Origin: Heterobasidion occidentale
Taxonomy: Eukaryota; Basidiomycota; Agaricomycetes; Russulales; Bondarzewiaceae
Reading direction: 5' to 3'
Length of the DNA: 64,000 bases
Assembly (NCBI GenBank): GCA_039111635.1
Contig: JBCAQO010000002.1
Span: 2,418,001 to 2,482,000 of the forward strand
Within the stretch, counting starts at the first letter, position 1. Each line of letters starts with the position of its first letter. Below are positions 25,066-36,712 of this stretch, piece by piece. The translations under genes and the position numbers were made by a program. The notes below the pieces were generated by a model that was not told where the DNA came from, did not search any database, and saw only the letters and a program-made list of their open reading frames with translations.

Positions 25066-25242
25066 GATGTTGGCAATGATATATGGACTCTCGAGTTATC
25101 TCTGTATTACATACTGTATCGCTTGATATCATACTGTTCGAGTTTGATTAAACTTCCATTCCAAGAGAGATCTGGGACAAAGCGGGTCAAGTGGTCTCGC
25201 ATGCAACACAATAGATGGAGCACAAATTGGACTAAAACCCTA

Positions 25243-26610
25243 TTAACCGGAGGAAGGTAAGACACGAAGATGATTCGTAAAATGCCACGCACCGTATTTA
25301 TTACCAGCCTCCTTTCGATTCCTCCGGCCATCTGCAATCCTCTGCTCCAAAGCCTCACGGTTCTCGTACGCCTCCGTAAGTAAAGTTGTAAGCTGATGTC
25401 GAGATCGAGCCCTTCCACCCAGTTTAGCGCCCTAACGCAATGTTTAACAATGACGTATAAAATTCGATGGGGTGACAACAAACCTTGATATTCATTTTCG
25501 GGCAGCGGGCACCATCGGCGCCTTGAGTCAGAGCCTTCTTCTCCTCTCGCTCCTTGATCTCTACCTTCGCCTTCTCCATTTCCCGCATGGCGTTGACCTC
25601 GTGAGTCTCACCTGTTTCTGCGCCTTCGAATCCTTTCTCCATATTCTTTTCTAGGGCACGGACATGTGCATCGTAGTCAGCCTTCCACTTCTTGTAGAAC
25701 TGTTGGTAGTATTCAGTGTCATATGCAGCCCATTTTCCGGACGGGAGCATATAATATCCGGGATATGGATCTGTCGGTGTCGGCTCTGGAGGTAAAAAGT
25801 CATCGACTTTGGGAGCAGACGTTACTGAAGGAAAGTTGATTTGGACTCTCGACGAGCCCAATCCTAGTGAAGCACTAAGATCTATCATGTCTTTAAGACA
25901 AAAAATTAGCAGAAGACTGCTATGACGTACTAGATGGGAGGCGTCTGTGGTGGTGGTAGACTGAGATAATTTGGGAATAGACTTGGGACGAGTGATGGAT
26001 TGTGTGGGATCTTCCACTGAGATGTTTTTCCTTCCTTTTCCTAGTGATGGCGGCAAGAAAGGAATGGAGGAGGGTGGCTAGTTGTTGTAGACTCTGGGTG
26101 ATGCACCGGCGCTTCGAGTTCTTCATCAACCTCCTCCACAGTCACAGCCTGGCTTCGAGAATTACTGAACACAAGTCCTGGTCCTTTTCCTCCACCAAGA
26201 ACACGCTGAGGTGCAACTGGAATAGGACCGTTTTTCTTTGGAGCAGGCAGCATGGAAAATAATGAAGACGACCCAGAGCCTCCGATGCGGGGCTTCTTAG
26301 ATGTTGGTTGAATATCCTCCTCACGAGTTTCATCCTGTGAAAGAACTGGTAGCTCAATTGCTATCCTCTTCTTGCCTTGATTTGCCCTCGGAGCGGGCAG
26401 AGGAAGACCAGCTAACGCCGGTTTAGAGCCTGAGGCTGTAACGTTAGATGATTGTTGAGAAGTAACGGTGGATTTCGGCGTGGACGGAGCGGGAAGCTGA
26501 GAGGTTAGGAAGGGTTCTGAGGATGTTGAGGCATGATGGGTAGTAGATTGAGAAACTTGGGCGTCGCTATCGCTGTCTTCACTGCCGCTGCCATATCCTG
26601 CGACGAGCAT
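25243..26610 (-). CDS. PRCC-like nuclear protein
   Basis: The protein starts MLVAGYGSGSEDSDSDAQVS at 26,610. This acidic Gly/Ser opening is typical of PRCC relatives. A long Pro/Ser-rich part contains a basic stretch (GKKRIAIELP, SKKPRIGG) and LPAPKKNGPIPVAPQRVLGG. The conserved C-terminal region has LPSGKWAAYDTEYYQQFYKK and EAYENREALEQRIADGRRNR followed by KEAGNKYG. It ends at the TAA at 25,243-25,245. In animals PRCC is a nuclear protein linked to splicing and mitotic checkpoint function; the role in fungi is not established. A one-base loss in a C-run near 26,077 separates the HPPP and IPFLPPSLGKGRK frames. It diverges from NUP133 across 126 bp. Confidence 0.82.
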
Positions 26611-26736
26611 GGCGATGTCGGATGTCTGAAGTGTAAATGTTTACACATGTTTGGTGACGTTCGCGACGCGTCTCAACTCAGATCTGGGTATTGTCCTCAT
26701 CGGCATCGACAGTGTCCTCGACAAAAACTCTCTATC
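26611..26736. promoter_or_regulatory. short bidirectional promoter between PRCC-like gene and NUP133
   Basis: Only 126 bp lie between the two start codons (26,610 minus, 26,737 plus). The segment must contain both core promoters and 5' UTRs. No TATA box is obvious. Confidence 0.55.
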
Positions 26737-29700
26737 ATGGCAACGTATACCGCTCCACCTATGGCCCGACGTACGAATCGTCCTGTGTCGCGTCCCCCTG
26801 GTACTATACCTCCTCCAAGGCGTACAACCCGCGGTGCAAGCAAACCTGCTTCGCGGTTCTCTACACCTGCCCGTGGCGTTGAACATCGACAGTCAACTGC
26901 CCGGGATGTCTCTGTCATATCTGGGATGGACGTTGATGAGGGGGCGCTGCACCAAAGAGGTATCCGACCAGATACTGTATTCGCCCAATCCAATGAAATG
27001 CTGGTGGCATTTCATGCACATCTCCCTGCAGAGGTGAAACAAATATTAAGGACTGCTGGTGCGTCTCAGTTAGCTCCGTGACAATCGCATTCAAATGCTC
27101 AAGCTTTTGACAGACTTCTTTCCGCGACGCGTATACCGGCCGTGTCGATACGTTGACTGGGTTCGCAGTCGCAACTCCCTTACATGTTTCGTGTGGCAGC
27201 ATTCACAAAGTGAGTACGGTACTTGTCACCGAGGTCGCATATTCATCCTGTCATCCGATGCTCAAATGCTTATAGGCTCTCGCTGGGACCCCACTTGCTA
27301 TATATTTTCTTGCCCAATCGACTACTCCCAAAACGCTCCACTTCACGCCTTCGTCCCATATGGTGCTTCTCGTGAACCAGGTCTCATACTCTTATCCAGC
27401 TCTGGAGAGATACGCTTCTGGGACAGCATTGGTATTGGCCTCGCAGGGGGAGATCGGTTCTCCACAACTCAGCTAGAGCTTGAGCCTGGAGAGAGTACAA
27501 CCTCGTTGACCAGATCCGATGTGAGTGCGTCTGAGGCTAATGGGAACTGGAGTTCATCGTTTCTATCATGATTAGCCACAAACCTACGTCGCGTCTACCT
27601 CAAGTGGCCACCTCTTTCGTTTCACACTGACATCGACAGGAGGGAAATACCATTTGACATCTCGATTATTCTCTCGCCTCATTCATCACTGTCGCTATCG
27701 CGCTTTTTCCCGAGTCTGTGGGCAGCACCAATTCGACAGCCTGAAGCAGGGAATATTATTGCCGTTGCTTGGGCACCAAGAATAATCTTGGTACCGATGT
27801 CGGGCTTTAATCGATTCTCGAATACAGCAGTGGAATATGTCGTCCGAAGGCTGGGAAGAGATCACTTTTGAAGAAACCTCATGGGTATCATTCGTCCAGC
27901 CTTGCAAGAATCGATCAGTCCTGCTTCAACGCCGAATGCTTATATAGACATCGAGTTGCTGGACTTGGTAGTCGAGAGGTGAGATCATCATTCGCTCGCG
28001 AAAGCTATGCCACTGAAATGATGTTCCCCTCCAGTTCTGAAAGCTTGGTGTTCTTGACCTCTCATAGTGGCGCAGAGGACGATCTGCCAATCAGCATTGG
28101 GCCTACTCCCCGTCGAATATATTCACTTATCGAAGTATCTGTATTAGCAGGGACTTTGAAGGTTGAGAATGTCATGAGCGTGCCTTACCAGAGCGTATGT
28201 CGTCGTTTCGCTATTTTTACAGCAAACGCTCATTGTGACCATAGACGTTCGGCGCTACTGAAGCCCCGATGCAGCCACAACTGCAACTGATACCTACAGA
28301 TGCGCTACTTGTTGTTCACTTCGGTGACGCAATTACGATATGTGCTAAAGGTTCGTTTCTTTTGTAGAATTATTTCGTAGGTGCTCATCGACGTCACTTC
28401 GCAGGCACCGAGTACAAGGACCGTATACGGCTCAAGTCAGCTTCGGATCGCATGCTTGGTGTGGGCATTGTGGGAGACCAGAGTGAATTACTTGTTTTAA
28501 CGGCCGCCACCGTGATGAAAGCCACCGTCGACAGCGACAAAGTGGCTAATTTTGACCCTGCGTGATGCATCTTCATTGTTCAACTTTTCATCAGAGTCTG
28601 ATGTTTATTTCGCGGCAGGACTGGACGAAGCACTCTCATACAGTCTATCATGAGTCAGGCCATTAAATTTGGATCACTTCCAGAGGTACTGTGGGCACTA
28701 TCTTGTCTTCTTCTGGAAGGTATGAACCCTACTTTCAGAACCCTTGCATTTCAGCTTTCCACCTGAGATTGACGAGGACAGCCTAATGTCTGGAGCTGAA
28801 CAGCTCAGCCGTGCGATCCTGGAATCGGGTGCGCTCTGTTCTTTTTCCTTGCCATATCCGCAGACTGACCTTGAGTAGACCATCTGGTTGTGCAACCAAA
28901 TGATGACCTGACGTCTCAAATGACGACACGCAAAGAGCGCTTGAGTTTCCTCATCAAGTTCATCAACGAGAACGGTGTTCTAGGCAAGGTAAAAGGTTAA
29001 CACAATTGTCTATAAACGATTAGAATCAATTCGTTCCAGATCTCGCAACGAAGTAGACAGCGTTTGGCGACAGACGCAGAGAAGTTGTATGCGGCCCAAC
29101 AGCTCTGGCAGACTTTGAACGACTTTTTATCGTGCGTGGAGTCCCTTTATAGGCTATGCCGAGGCTCATGAGCCATGAAGAAATGGATCCGTTTTCAGTG
29201 TATTGAAATCGGCGATCTACATCTACATGAACAGCACCGGTGAGGGTCATCATGTCGACTTCCTGCGAGCATTCTTCCGGCTTCGAGTCGACGATCTTGG
29301 AAGGTTACTCCCGTACGTGATGGACATCACACGCAAGAGCATCCACGAGGCACCTGGAGAGGCCTGGAAAGCTCTCTGGGAGGCCAACAGTGTCGTCTTG
29401 GTGCGTTTTTGTCTCGTCGATTCTATCTCTACGCTGATGCCTAAACCAGTTGATGTTGAATTCAGCCTTCGAGTACCGAGAGTACAACGGCGGGGTGTAT
29501 GGCATCGAGCTGCCATTCATCAAGCCCTGGACGAGTAGACTACAGACTATTGACATCGCGATCGAGCTATTTGACACGACCACTGCACTTGTCGAAGCCC
29601 CAGGGAACAACAGTTCTGCCCGTTCGACGAGCGAGCCGAGGAGTCAGCTGCCAGAGCTCGCGTCGGTGATATTCGCGTCCATGACGGAGCGACTAGATTG

Positions 29701-31540
29701 GCTGAAGAGGTAGGTCAGATACGTTGTTGCGTTGCACGGCTACTAATTATCAGACGCGATGTCGTAGCTCTGCTGTCGGCGAGGAGCAAGGGAAAGAGCG
29801 TGAGCGGCTGCTGCTGGATGATCGTTTCCGGCAGCTGAGACCGGAGGTCCTCGACACCCTTCGTATGTCTCTCTTCGTCTGTCCTTTCCAAACCTGACAT
29901 CGGTGGCATAGGGAGGAATGGGTTCGTGGACCACGCTTTCCAACTCGCCGAGAAGTACAGGGACTTCCGGAGCCTTGCATCGCTCTGCAACAAGGACGCC
30001 GTGTACCCGCTTGAGGCGAATCCGCACGCCAATAGCATTCACGCATATATAGAGAAGTTCCGGGACGAGTTCACGGAGGAGCTGTACCATTGGTATATTG
30101 AACACGGTACGTTATCTTACTTTTCCGTCTTGTTTGGCTGTTTTCATGCTCGTTTCGTGCAGGCGAGCTCCGTGCCATGATTGCACAGGAGGACGTGTAC
30201 GGAGATTATGTGGACCGGTATTTCGCGAAGTTTTCACATCCATCGATCTCCTGGATCCGCGATATGGGTAAGCGCAGATGGAGCGCCGCATCGGAGACGC
30301 TGCTGTTGCAAGGTCAGGATGCAGGGGACTTGTCAGCCAAGGCGGTGCGTAGGCCATTCATCGCGAGGATCAATACGGAAAATGGCTGATCCGCGGATTA
30401 ATTCAGTTGATGCTCAGCATCGGCAAGCTCTCACACCTCGCACACTTGCAAGAGAGTGGTATCAAGGACGAAGAAAACATACTGGAATGTGAGCATCCAC
30501 TATATGCTCGTCGTGTGCGTCGACCCGTCCGATTAACGGTTTTGTGACCTTCACGATAGCGTTCCATGACGGCCTTGACTTCGTCAGCGTACATGAAGCC
30601 CTCGTCGCGGAGCTCAAGGAGGCACTGACGCCGATCCGCGGCAAGCAATCCGTCGACGCGCAGGCTGAGACGATCACGAAAGCCAAAGCAACCAAACTCG
30701 GGGATAAACGGTCGCTGCCGCTGGTCAGTCTCTTTCCGCGTTTCGACCTGCACACGAAACAAGCCATGGCATGTAAATTGATATCATGTACAGGTGTTCA
30801 AGCAGCTCGTACGCGAGCTGCTACGGGGCAAGGCGTTAACCGTCGAGGACGCCGCGGACGTGCTGTCGCTGAAGGATAACGTGGATACCATCGAGGACTA
30901 CGCAACGGCGCTGCATCTCCTCTCGTGCGCAAAGGTGGGTTGTTCTCTCTCTGATCACGTGACATCCACAAGGAAATTGACGTTTGATCTTTCTTTCTTT
31001 ACGACCTCAGAATCTGCCCGACGGGCGGCGGCTCACCGCGTTCCGAGCCGTCTGGCGGCGGATTTACGCACACGATGAGTACGCCTTCTTTCTCTATTCC
31101 CTACCCCCCTTTAAGCCTCGCCGTCTGTTCTTACCCCCCGTTCTCGTCCCAGCTGGGACGCCATCCGCCAGACCGCAGGGATCACCGACGAGATACTCAA
31201 CGAGCGCTTCCGCTCGACTGCCCTTTACACCGCCCTCTCCGCGACGTTCGCAAAGCAGCACACCCCGCCAGGCTACATCCTCACGCCCTCGCAGGCGCTC
31301 GGGTCGGGCCCGCGCGTCCACCGCGTGAGCCACCCTCAGGGCGACGGGGCCACCGGCGGGGAGGACCCGGCGCCGGATCTGGCGGAGATCGCGACGCGGT
31401 GGTCGGGGATGGCGCCCGAGCAGGTGGAGGCGCTCGCGGAGGACTACCGCGACGAGGCGAGGCGGGTGGAGGCGCTTGATCTTGAGGATGTGTATGAACG
31501 CACGAAGCAGCTGGTGATGGTGGAGTTTTTGAGCGCATAG
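26737..31540 (+). CDS. NUP133: nucleoporin Nup133 (Y-complex)
   Basis: This is a scaffold subunit of the Nup84/Nup107 Y-complex of the nuclear pore. The start MATYTAPPMARRTNRPVSRP opens a disordered N-tail. A beta-propeller follows (FVPYGASREPGLILLSSSGE then IRFWDSIGIGLAGGD; VVHFGDAITI region), then an alpha-helical stack with FVDHAFQLAEKYRDFRSLAS, LCNKDAVYPLEANPHANSIH and FRDEFTEELYHWYIEHGE, which are family hallmarks. The final helices contain YATALHLLSCAK and FRAVWRRIYAHD, and the protein ends VMVEFLSA with TAG at 31,540. About 20 introns give roughly 1,280 residues. Frame breaks beside short C- or T-runs occur near 27,122, 27,181 and 27,674. The 3' third is markedly GC-richer than the 5' part, and this higher GC continues into the next genes. 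Confidence 0.9.
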
Positions 31541-31726
31541 GCGAGTGGATTGACACTGACGACTAGCAAGTTTGTCGGGCGCGCGAGGTGTAGGCTGGGT
31601 TTTTTTTTGTTTCTCCAAAAGTACATACATGTTATGAGCATACGCATCCTGAGGGATGTGAAAAAAATAAGGTGTCTGTTGTCGACGGTTTTGTACATTG
31701 TGCGACCTCAGCGTGCGCTGACGAGG

Positions 31727-32383
31727 TCATGTGGTTGTAAACCGAGCGAGGAGCCGCTGCCATGAGACGCGAAACGCGAGCTTGATCTCCTCTACGCTGC
31801 GGCGGCGCCACTCACGGTTGTACTCTTCCTGGCGGGCGGCCTCGGCGTGGACCCAGCGGCCGTAGAAGGCGTTGAGGGCGCGCTCGTGCTGGGGAGAGAG
31901 GGGGCGGTGCCGGCGACGGCGGAGGCGAGCGAGGCGTCGAAGCGGGCGTTGCTCTGGTGCGACGGCGGGGGAATGGGTGGGTGGGTGAGGGTGTTAGAGA
32001 GAGCGGGCGGAGGAGGGGAGGGGACGCACGTCTGCCCAGAAGGCGTGGTTGAACGCGTCGAGCTGCTGCTTCTGCAGGCGCCACCGGTAGGCGAGGGCGA
32101 GCTCGGCGCCGGACACGGTCTCTCGCTCGCCGGGGGCTTTGGTGCGCAAGCGGAACTCGGTGAGGGAGTACGGATGCCGGCGGACGGTGGGGGGCGAGGG
32201 CGAGGGCGAGGGCGACGTGGAAGACGAGGGGCGGTCGGTGTAGATGACGGGGCGGAGGTTGGACAGCGGGTCCGATGGGCCGACGAGGTCGCGGACGGGG
32301 GCTGTGGTGCTCAGAAGGCGCGGATGGGGGCGCGAGAGAGCGAGAGGGAGGCGAGGCGAGCGCGAGCGGACAGGAGAAAACAT
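31727..32383 (-). CDS. COA8: cytochrome c oxidase assembly factor 8-like (APOPT1 family)
   Basis: The family is a mitochondrial matrix protein that supports complex IV assembly. The start MFSPVRSRSPRLPLALSRPH at 32,383 reads as an Arg-rich presequence. The core motif is AELALAYRWRLQKQQLDAFN, then HAFWAD, which continues after an intron (about 32,031-31,956) as SNARFDASL. A second conserved piece reads LNAFYGRWVHAEAARQEEYN, REWRRRS. The protein ends FTTT with TGA at 31,727-31,729, about 195 residues. The order R..FWAD..N..F and FY..W...A....EYN matches APOPT1/COA8 as I know it. Coding GC is very high, like the flanking genes. Confidence 0.75.
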
Positions 32384-32621
32384 GATGTCTGTGCGAGGAT
32401 CGCGCCCTGTGCTACGCAAGAGGCGGTGAGGAGAATAGGCTCGATGCAGAGCCAGCCTTTGGAATGGGGATGAAGATCGTCGTTCACCCCGTCGAGCACT
32501 CGAAGGAACGAGTCTCGGTACTGACCGCCGTCCGAGGGGGAGGGGCGGGCCGGGATACCGCAAGCAGTTGTGTATGGCCGCTACCGCCTCTTCTACGCGT
32601 CTACAACTTGAGAAGCGCACA
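32384..32621. promoter_or_regulatory. divergent promoter between COA8-like and ARMT1-like genes
   Basis: 238 bp separate the start codons. GC-rich, with no recognised motif. Confidence 0.45.
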
Positions 32622-35077
32622 ATGTTTAGAGCACCGTATCCGCCTTATGGTCCCCTCGACAAGTCCGGGTAAGAACGAACAGTCACTGATCACGCCGGCC
32701 GCCCTCTCAACCTTCCGTCCACAGCTTCTCGTCAGTGCCCATGCTGCGTCGGCGACGTGTCTAATTGACCGGTTGTTCCAACAAACTACCTCTAGCTATG
32801 AGACAGTCGTCAAACGATGGCCCGTTATCCTCACGGGGATCATAGATACCGTATATCGCACCAACCATGAGTTCTCGATCGAGGATCTGAACGTCAGCGA
32901 TGCAAGTGATGATCAAATGCCCAAAAACGAGGCGAGGATCGCAGAGGGCAAAGTCCTCATCGAGAACCTCAGCCGATTGAAATATCAGATGGGCAGGGAC
33001 CGGCCACTCAAGTAAGAAACCTCGGTTTGATTGGTATACACCCTGACGATGTGATCGGCGAAGACCCGTGCCAGAGGACGGGGAGCCCATGGTGGACATA
33101 TACAACGCCGAGCTGGCGCGCTTGGAGGAAGACGGCAAGAACACATGGTTCACCGCTCCGTGGCTGGCTCGCAGAGTAGGTGCCTACACGTCCGATTGCC
33201 AAATTCCTCACCGCTTCGATCTGCACTGTCCTAACAGGTGCTATCTGTAAGTTTGAGTCGCCTTCGGCGCATATGTAGCTTGACCGGCCGTGGTCAGCTA
33301 TCGCTTCGTTCGCGCGTATTTCGCTCAGACGAAGCACTGGCGCGCGTTTGATCCCTTCCATGCACAGAAGGAGGCGACCTTCCAGGCCAGCGGGACGGCG
33401 ATCTACCGTATGCCCGCATCTACTCTGTTGAGGCTCCTTGGGATCTCGCCGGCTGATACCCATCCTCCTTCCAGAGCTTGCGACTACAATGCATGAGCTT
33501 GAGGAAGAGAAGTTGGCGCTCGAGTCTGATCCGGACAAGCTCCAAGTCCTCTTCAAGGAGATGATACAGATGTGTCTGTGGTGCGTTTCTTTGGGATGGG
33601 TTTCACCCACGCACTTGCACTTTATTCACTCGTCATCACAGGGGAAACGCTACCGTATGTCTTGTCCATCTTCCCCAGCCACTGGCCTGCCTTACATTGC
33701 ATACATCCAGGACCTCTCGCTACTCACGCACGTGACGCACGAAGACATCCAGCATCTGCAGTCGGTCGGTAAGGAAGCCCAGCAGGCCCGCCAGGAATTC
33801 ATCCTCAAGGACGACCAGAACGCCGTCTGGGAGCACGTCAAGACGCTCAAAGATGCGCGCGTGGACTTTGTCCTCGATAACGGTGCGTGGTCCTTGCGCA
33901 TCGAGCGGCAGATGACAGTTCGAGCAATAGAACACGTCGTGCAGCCGGCTTCGAGGTGCGTCCTCGTCTGTCCGGAGCAGGATCGCAGAAACAGACAGAG
34001 CTGCGCTTGCGCCGAATAAATAGCTCTACACGGATCTGGTGTTCGCCGATTTTCTGGTGACGTACATGCCCTACGTCTCGCAAGTCACATTCCAGTGCGT
34101 GTCCCTCCATGTTCAGACCATCTCCCGCGCAGCGCCACGCATCTCACCGTGCCATCCGGGCGCCTCGTCCCAGCCCGAAGCTCATCCCGTGGTTCGTCTC
34201 GGACGTCACCCCGCCCGACTTCGCGGCAACCCTCACCGCGCTGCTCTCCCCGACCTTCTTCCCCTCCCCGCCGTCGTCCTCCACGCCCCCCTCGCCCGAC
34301 GCGACTCCGTCTCCGTCTCCACCTCCCTCCGAAGCGCACCTGCACGCCCTCGTCGCGCGCTGGACCTCCTACTTCGCCTCGGGGGTCTTCGCGCTCTCAG
34401 TCCCCCGCGACTCGCCGCTCGGCGCGCGGAGCGCGACGGCGGAGTTCTGGACGAGCCCGTGGCCGTATTGGGATATGCGCGCGCGCGCGCCTGCGCTGTG
34501 GGAGGAGCTGAGGGGGAGCGGGCTGGTCGTGTTCAAGGTGCGCGCGCTGTGCTCTTGACCCACCGCCGATGGGCCGTGCGGCCGACGCTGACGCCGTTCA
34601 TCTCGCGCCGCGCAGGGTGATCTCAAGTGAGTGATAGACGACCAGACCCCGTCGAGCCTTAACCACGAGCGCGCACGGTCCCATCTAGCTACCGCAAGCT
34701 CACGGGCGACGTCCAATGGCCCGTCTCCACCCCGTTCTCCACCGCCGCAGGCATGTTTGTCCCGCCCGCCGCGGCCTTCCCGCTAACGCGATCTTTGCTT
34801 GTGTACACACAGGTCCGCTCGCGGGCGCGTTTCCGCTGCTCAGCCTGCGCACGAACAAGGCGGACGTCGCGGTCGGCGTCCCGGAGGCTATTGCGGCCGC
34901 GCTCGACGCGCGCGGCGAGAAGTGGCGCACGAGCGGCCGGTGCGTGTTTTTTAACTACTTTTGTTCGCGCGGCGCGCGGTCGTCGGATCGGGTTGGGAAT
35001 CGCTGACGGTCCGGTGGTGGTGTACGTGCAGGTACGCGCTCGTGTCTTACTTGCCTGCGGGAGAACTGCGGGCGTGA
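32622..35077 (+). CDS. DUF89 / ARMT1-like damage-control phosphatase
   Basis: DUF89 enzymes are metal-dependent phosphatases that remove aberrant phosphorylated metabolites (sugar phosphates); the human member ARMT1 was also described as a protein carboxyl methyltransferase. The first exon is MFRAPYPPYGPLDKSG at 32,622. Next come YETVVKRWPVILTGIIDTVY, NTWFTAPWLAECYLYRFVRA-like exons near 33,140-33,310, and the metal-site region DNAGFELYTDLVFADFL (33,870-34,060, split by an intron). Then PWFVSDVTPPDF at 34,180, LVVFKGDLNYRKLTGDVQWP (34,520-34,720), and the C-terminal LLSLRTNKADVAVG. The stop is TGA at 35,075-35,077. Asp and Asn of FVLDNAG, and the GDLNYRK motif, are the expected catalytic/metal ligands and are present. 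About ten introns are needed. A Ser/Pro-rich insert near 34,260-34,330 looks lineage-specific. Confidence 0.87.
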
Positions 35078-35481
35078 GGTCGGGGATGCCAGGTCGAGCG
35101 AGCATCGACATTTTTTTTGGTGGTCGGATCCTGGTCAGACCGCGTCGGGAGGAGGAATGCTCCGGCGGCTCAGAATACCTACGTCTGTCTAGACAAGCTT
35201 GAATTGTACCGAAGCGCTTCCAGAATGAGCTCTGTTCAGCTACAGTTTGCGTCAGCCTTTCTGGTGCGATGACCGTCTGATCGCGTCGGGCGCGCGGCTG
35301 CCGGATATCTCCGAGAGCGCGCAGGGCCCGTTTGGGCGAAGATGTGCGGTATGGTAGATTGCAGGCAGACGCACCAAGACGAAGCTTATAGCGGAACGAC
35401 AGAGGTCATAGAGTGTGCGGTATGCTATGTACCCTAGTAAATTAAGAGTCGAGAGTCCCCGGAGACATCGAGCCCGATACC
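35078..35481. other. convergent intergenic region, nothing seen
   Basis: This lies between the 3' ends of the ARMT1-like gene (+) and the SAP-domain gene (-). No gene or repeat found. Confidence 0.4.
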
Positions 35482-36596
35482 TCACTCGTGCTTCGCCTCC
35501 TCTGCGCCCGCGGCGTGCTCCGCAAACTGGGCCTCCCTGCTCAACAGCCCGCCGGCAAGCCACGAGCCGGCGAGGACACCGAGCACGACCCAGACGCCCT
35601 TGCGCTCGTCCGCGTCGAGCGTGCGGCCGTGGTGTTCGCCCTGGGCGCTGAGCGAGGTCGCCTCGTCCGGCAGGCTCTCGATGAGGGCCTTTTGCTGCGC
35701 GCGCGCGGCGCCCGGGAGCGCGAGCGTCGTGGGGATCCCGAGGTCGCCCGCTACGTCGGCCCAGAAGCCGCGCACGCCCGTGGCGGCGGAGGGCGCGCTG
35801 GCGGAGGGCGCATCGGCGGTGGCGAGGGACTCTACGGCGGAGGAGAGGTTGAAGGTGGGGCCGCCGGCGGGGTGGGTGGCGGAGCCAGCGACGACGAGGA
35901 TTTTGGGGACTGGGGACTCGGAGGGAGGGGGAGGGGCAGAGGCTGCTTTGACGCGGAAGGAGTCCCAGAAGTCGGGGACGAAGGGCTGGTCGAGTCAGAG
36001 GGAGGGGGTATTAGTGAGTCAGAGGCGTGGGAAGAGGTGTGGGAAGGAGGGGAGGGATCGGGAGCAAGGCAAGAGGGAGGAGAAGAGGAGGGGATCGACG
36101 TACGATTTGGACGGACAGCTCCGGGTAGGGGGCGGAGAGGTCTGGGAGGTGGATGTCGAGGGACTGGCTGGGAAACGTGGCGAGAGGGGACGGGGCAGAT
36201 GGGGTAGGGGGAGTGCTGGATGTGGGGGGAGGGGTGCTGGACGCGGGGACGGCGGACGCGTTGCGGACGAGGGCAGGGACTGGGGGCTCACGGGACGCGG
36301 GGGCGTGGGCGGGCTGAAGGGGGGACCGCTGATCGTGCTCCTTGATGCGTGTGATGAGGGTCGCTCTGTTTCCTCTCCTTGAACAAAGGAACGGAGCGTC
36401 GAGTCAGCGCGCACGGCGCGTGACGGCGCATAAGATGGACAACGCACTGAGGGAGGCCGCGCTGCTTTGCCTCGGACTTGAGGTCGGAAAGGGGGTGGGT
36501 GTCCCAGTTCTTGCTGAGGAGGACGGTGGAGACGAGGGTGCGGGGACGGGGGCCGCGGACGGGGGCGGGGAGACGGGCCCAGGATGAGCGGAGCAT
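35482..36596 (-). CDS. SAP-domain protein with mitochondrial presequence and C-terminal membrane segment
   Basis: The start MLRSSWARLPAPVRGPRPRT at 36,596 is a typical basic, Ser/Arg-rich mitochondrial targeting sequence. A SAP motif spans the first intron: DTHPLSDLKSEAKQRGL, then after the splice RGNRATLITRIKEHD. SAP motifs bind nucleic acid. A Pro/Ser/Thr-rich linker follows, then DLSAPYPELSVQI and, after a second intron (about 36,106-35,988), PFVPDFWDSFRVKAAS and VPKILVVAGSATHPAGGPTF. The C-terminal part has a predicted membrane helix (GVWVVLGVLAGSWLAGGLLS) near 35,560 before an Ala/Glu-rich end at 35,482. About 310 residues. Presequence, SAP and membrane anchor together suggest an inner-membrane protein that contacts mitochondrial DNA or RNA; that is inference. 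Both introns splice cleanly with no frameshift. Confidence 0.75.
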
Positions 36597-36712
36597 TTTT
36601 TGCTGGCGGGAGGACAGGACAGGCGCGAGGGAAGAAGCAGGAGGGGAGGGCACGTGCGCGGGGCCGCTGGGCCAAGGGCTGCTCTCCGCCTGCAGATCGG
36701 GGACACGGCCAG
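36597..36712. promoter_or_regulatory. short divergent promoter
   Basis: 116 bp lie between the SAP-domain gene (start 36,596, minus) and the next gene (start 36,713, plus). GC-rich, with no recognised elements. Confidence 0.4.

Noticed and set aside
35488..36382. Two long plus-strand Gly/Arg/Glu-rich frames
   Set aside because: Antisense of the GC-rich SAP-domain gene; composition typical of shadow frames.
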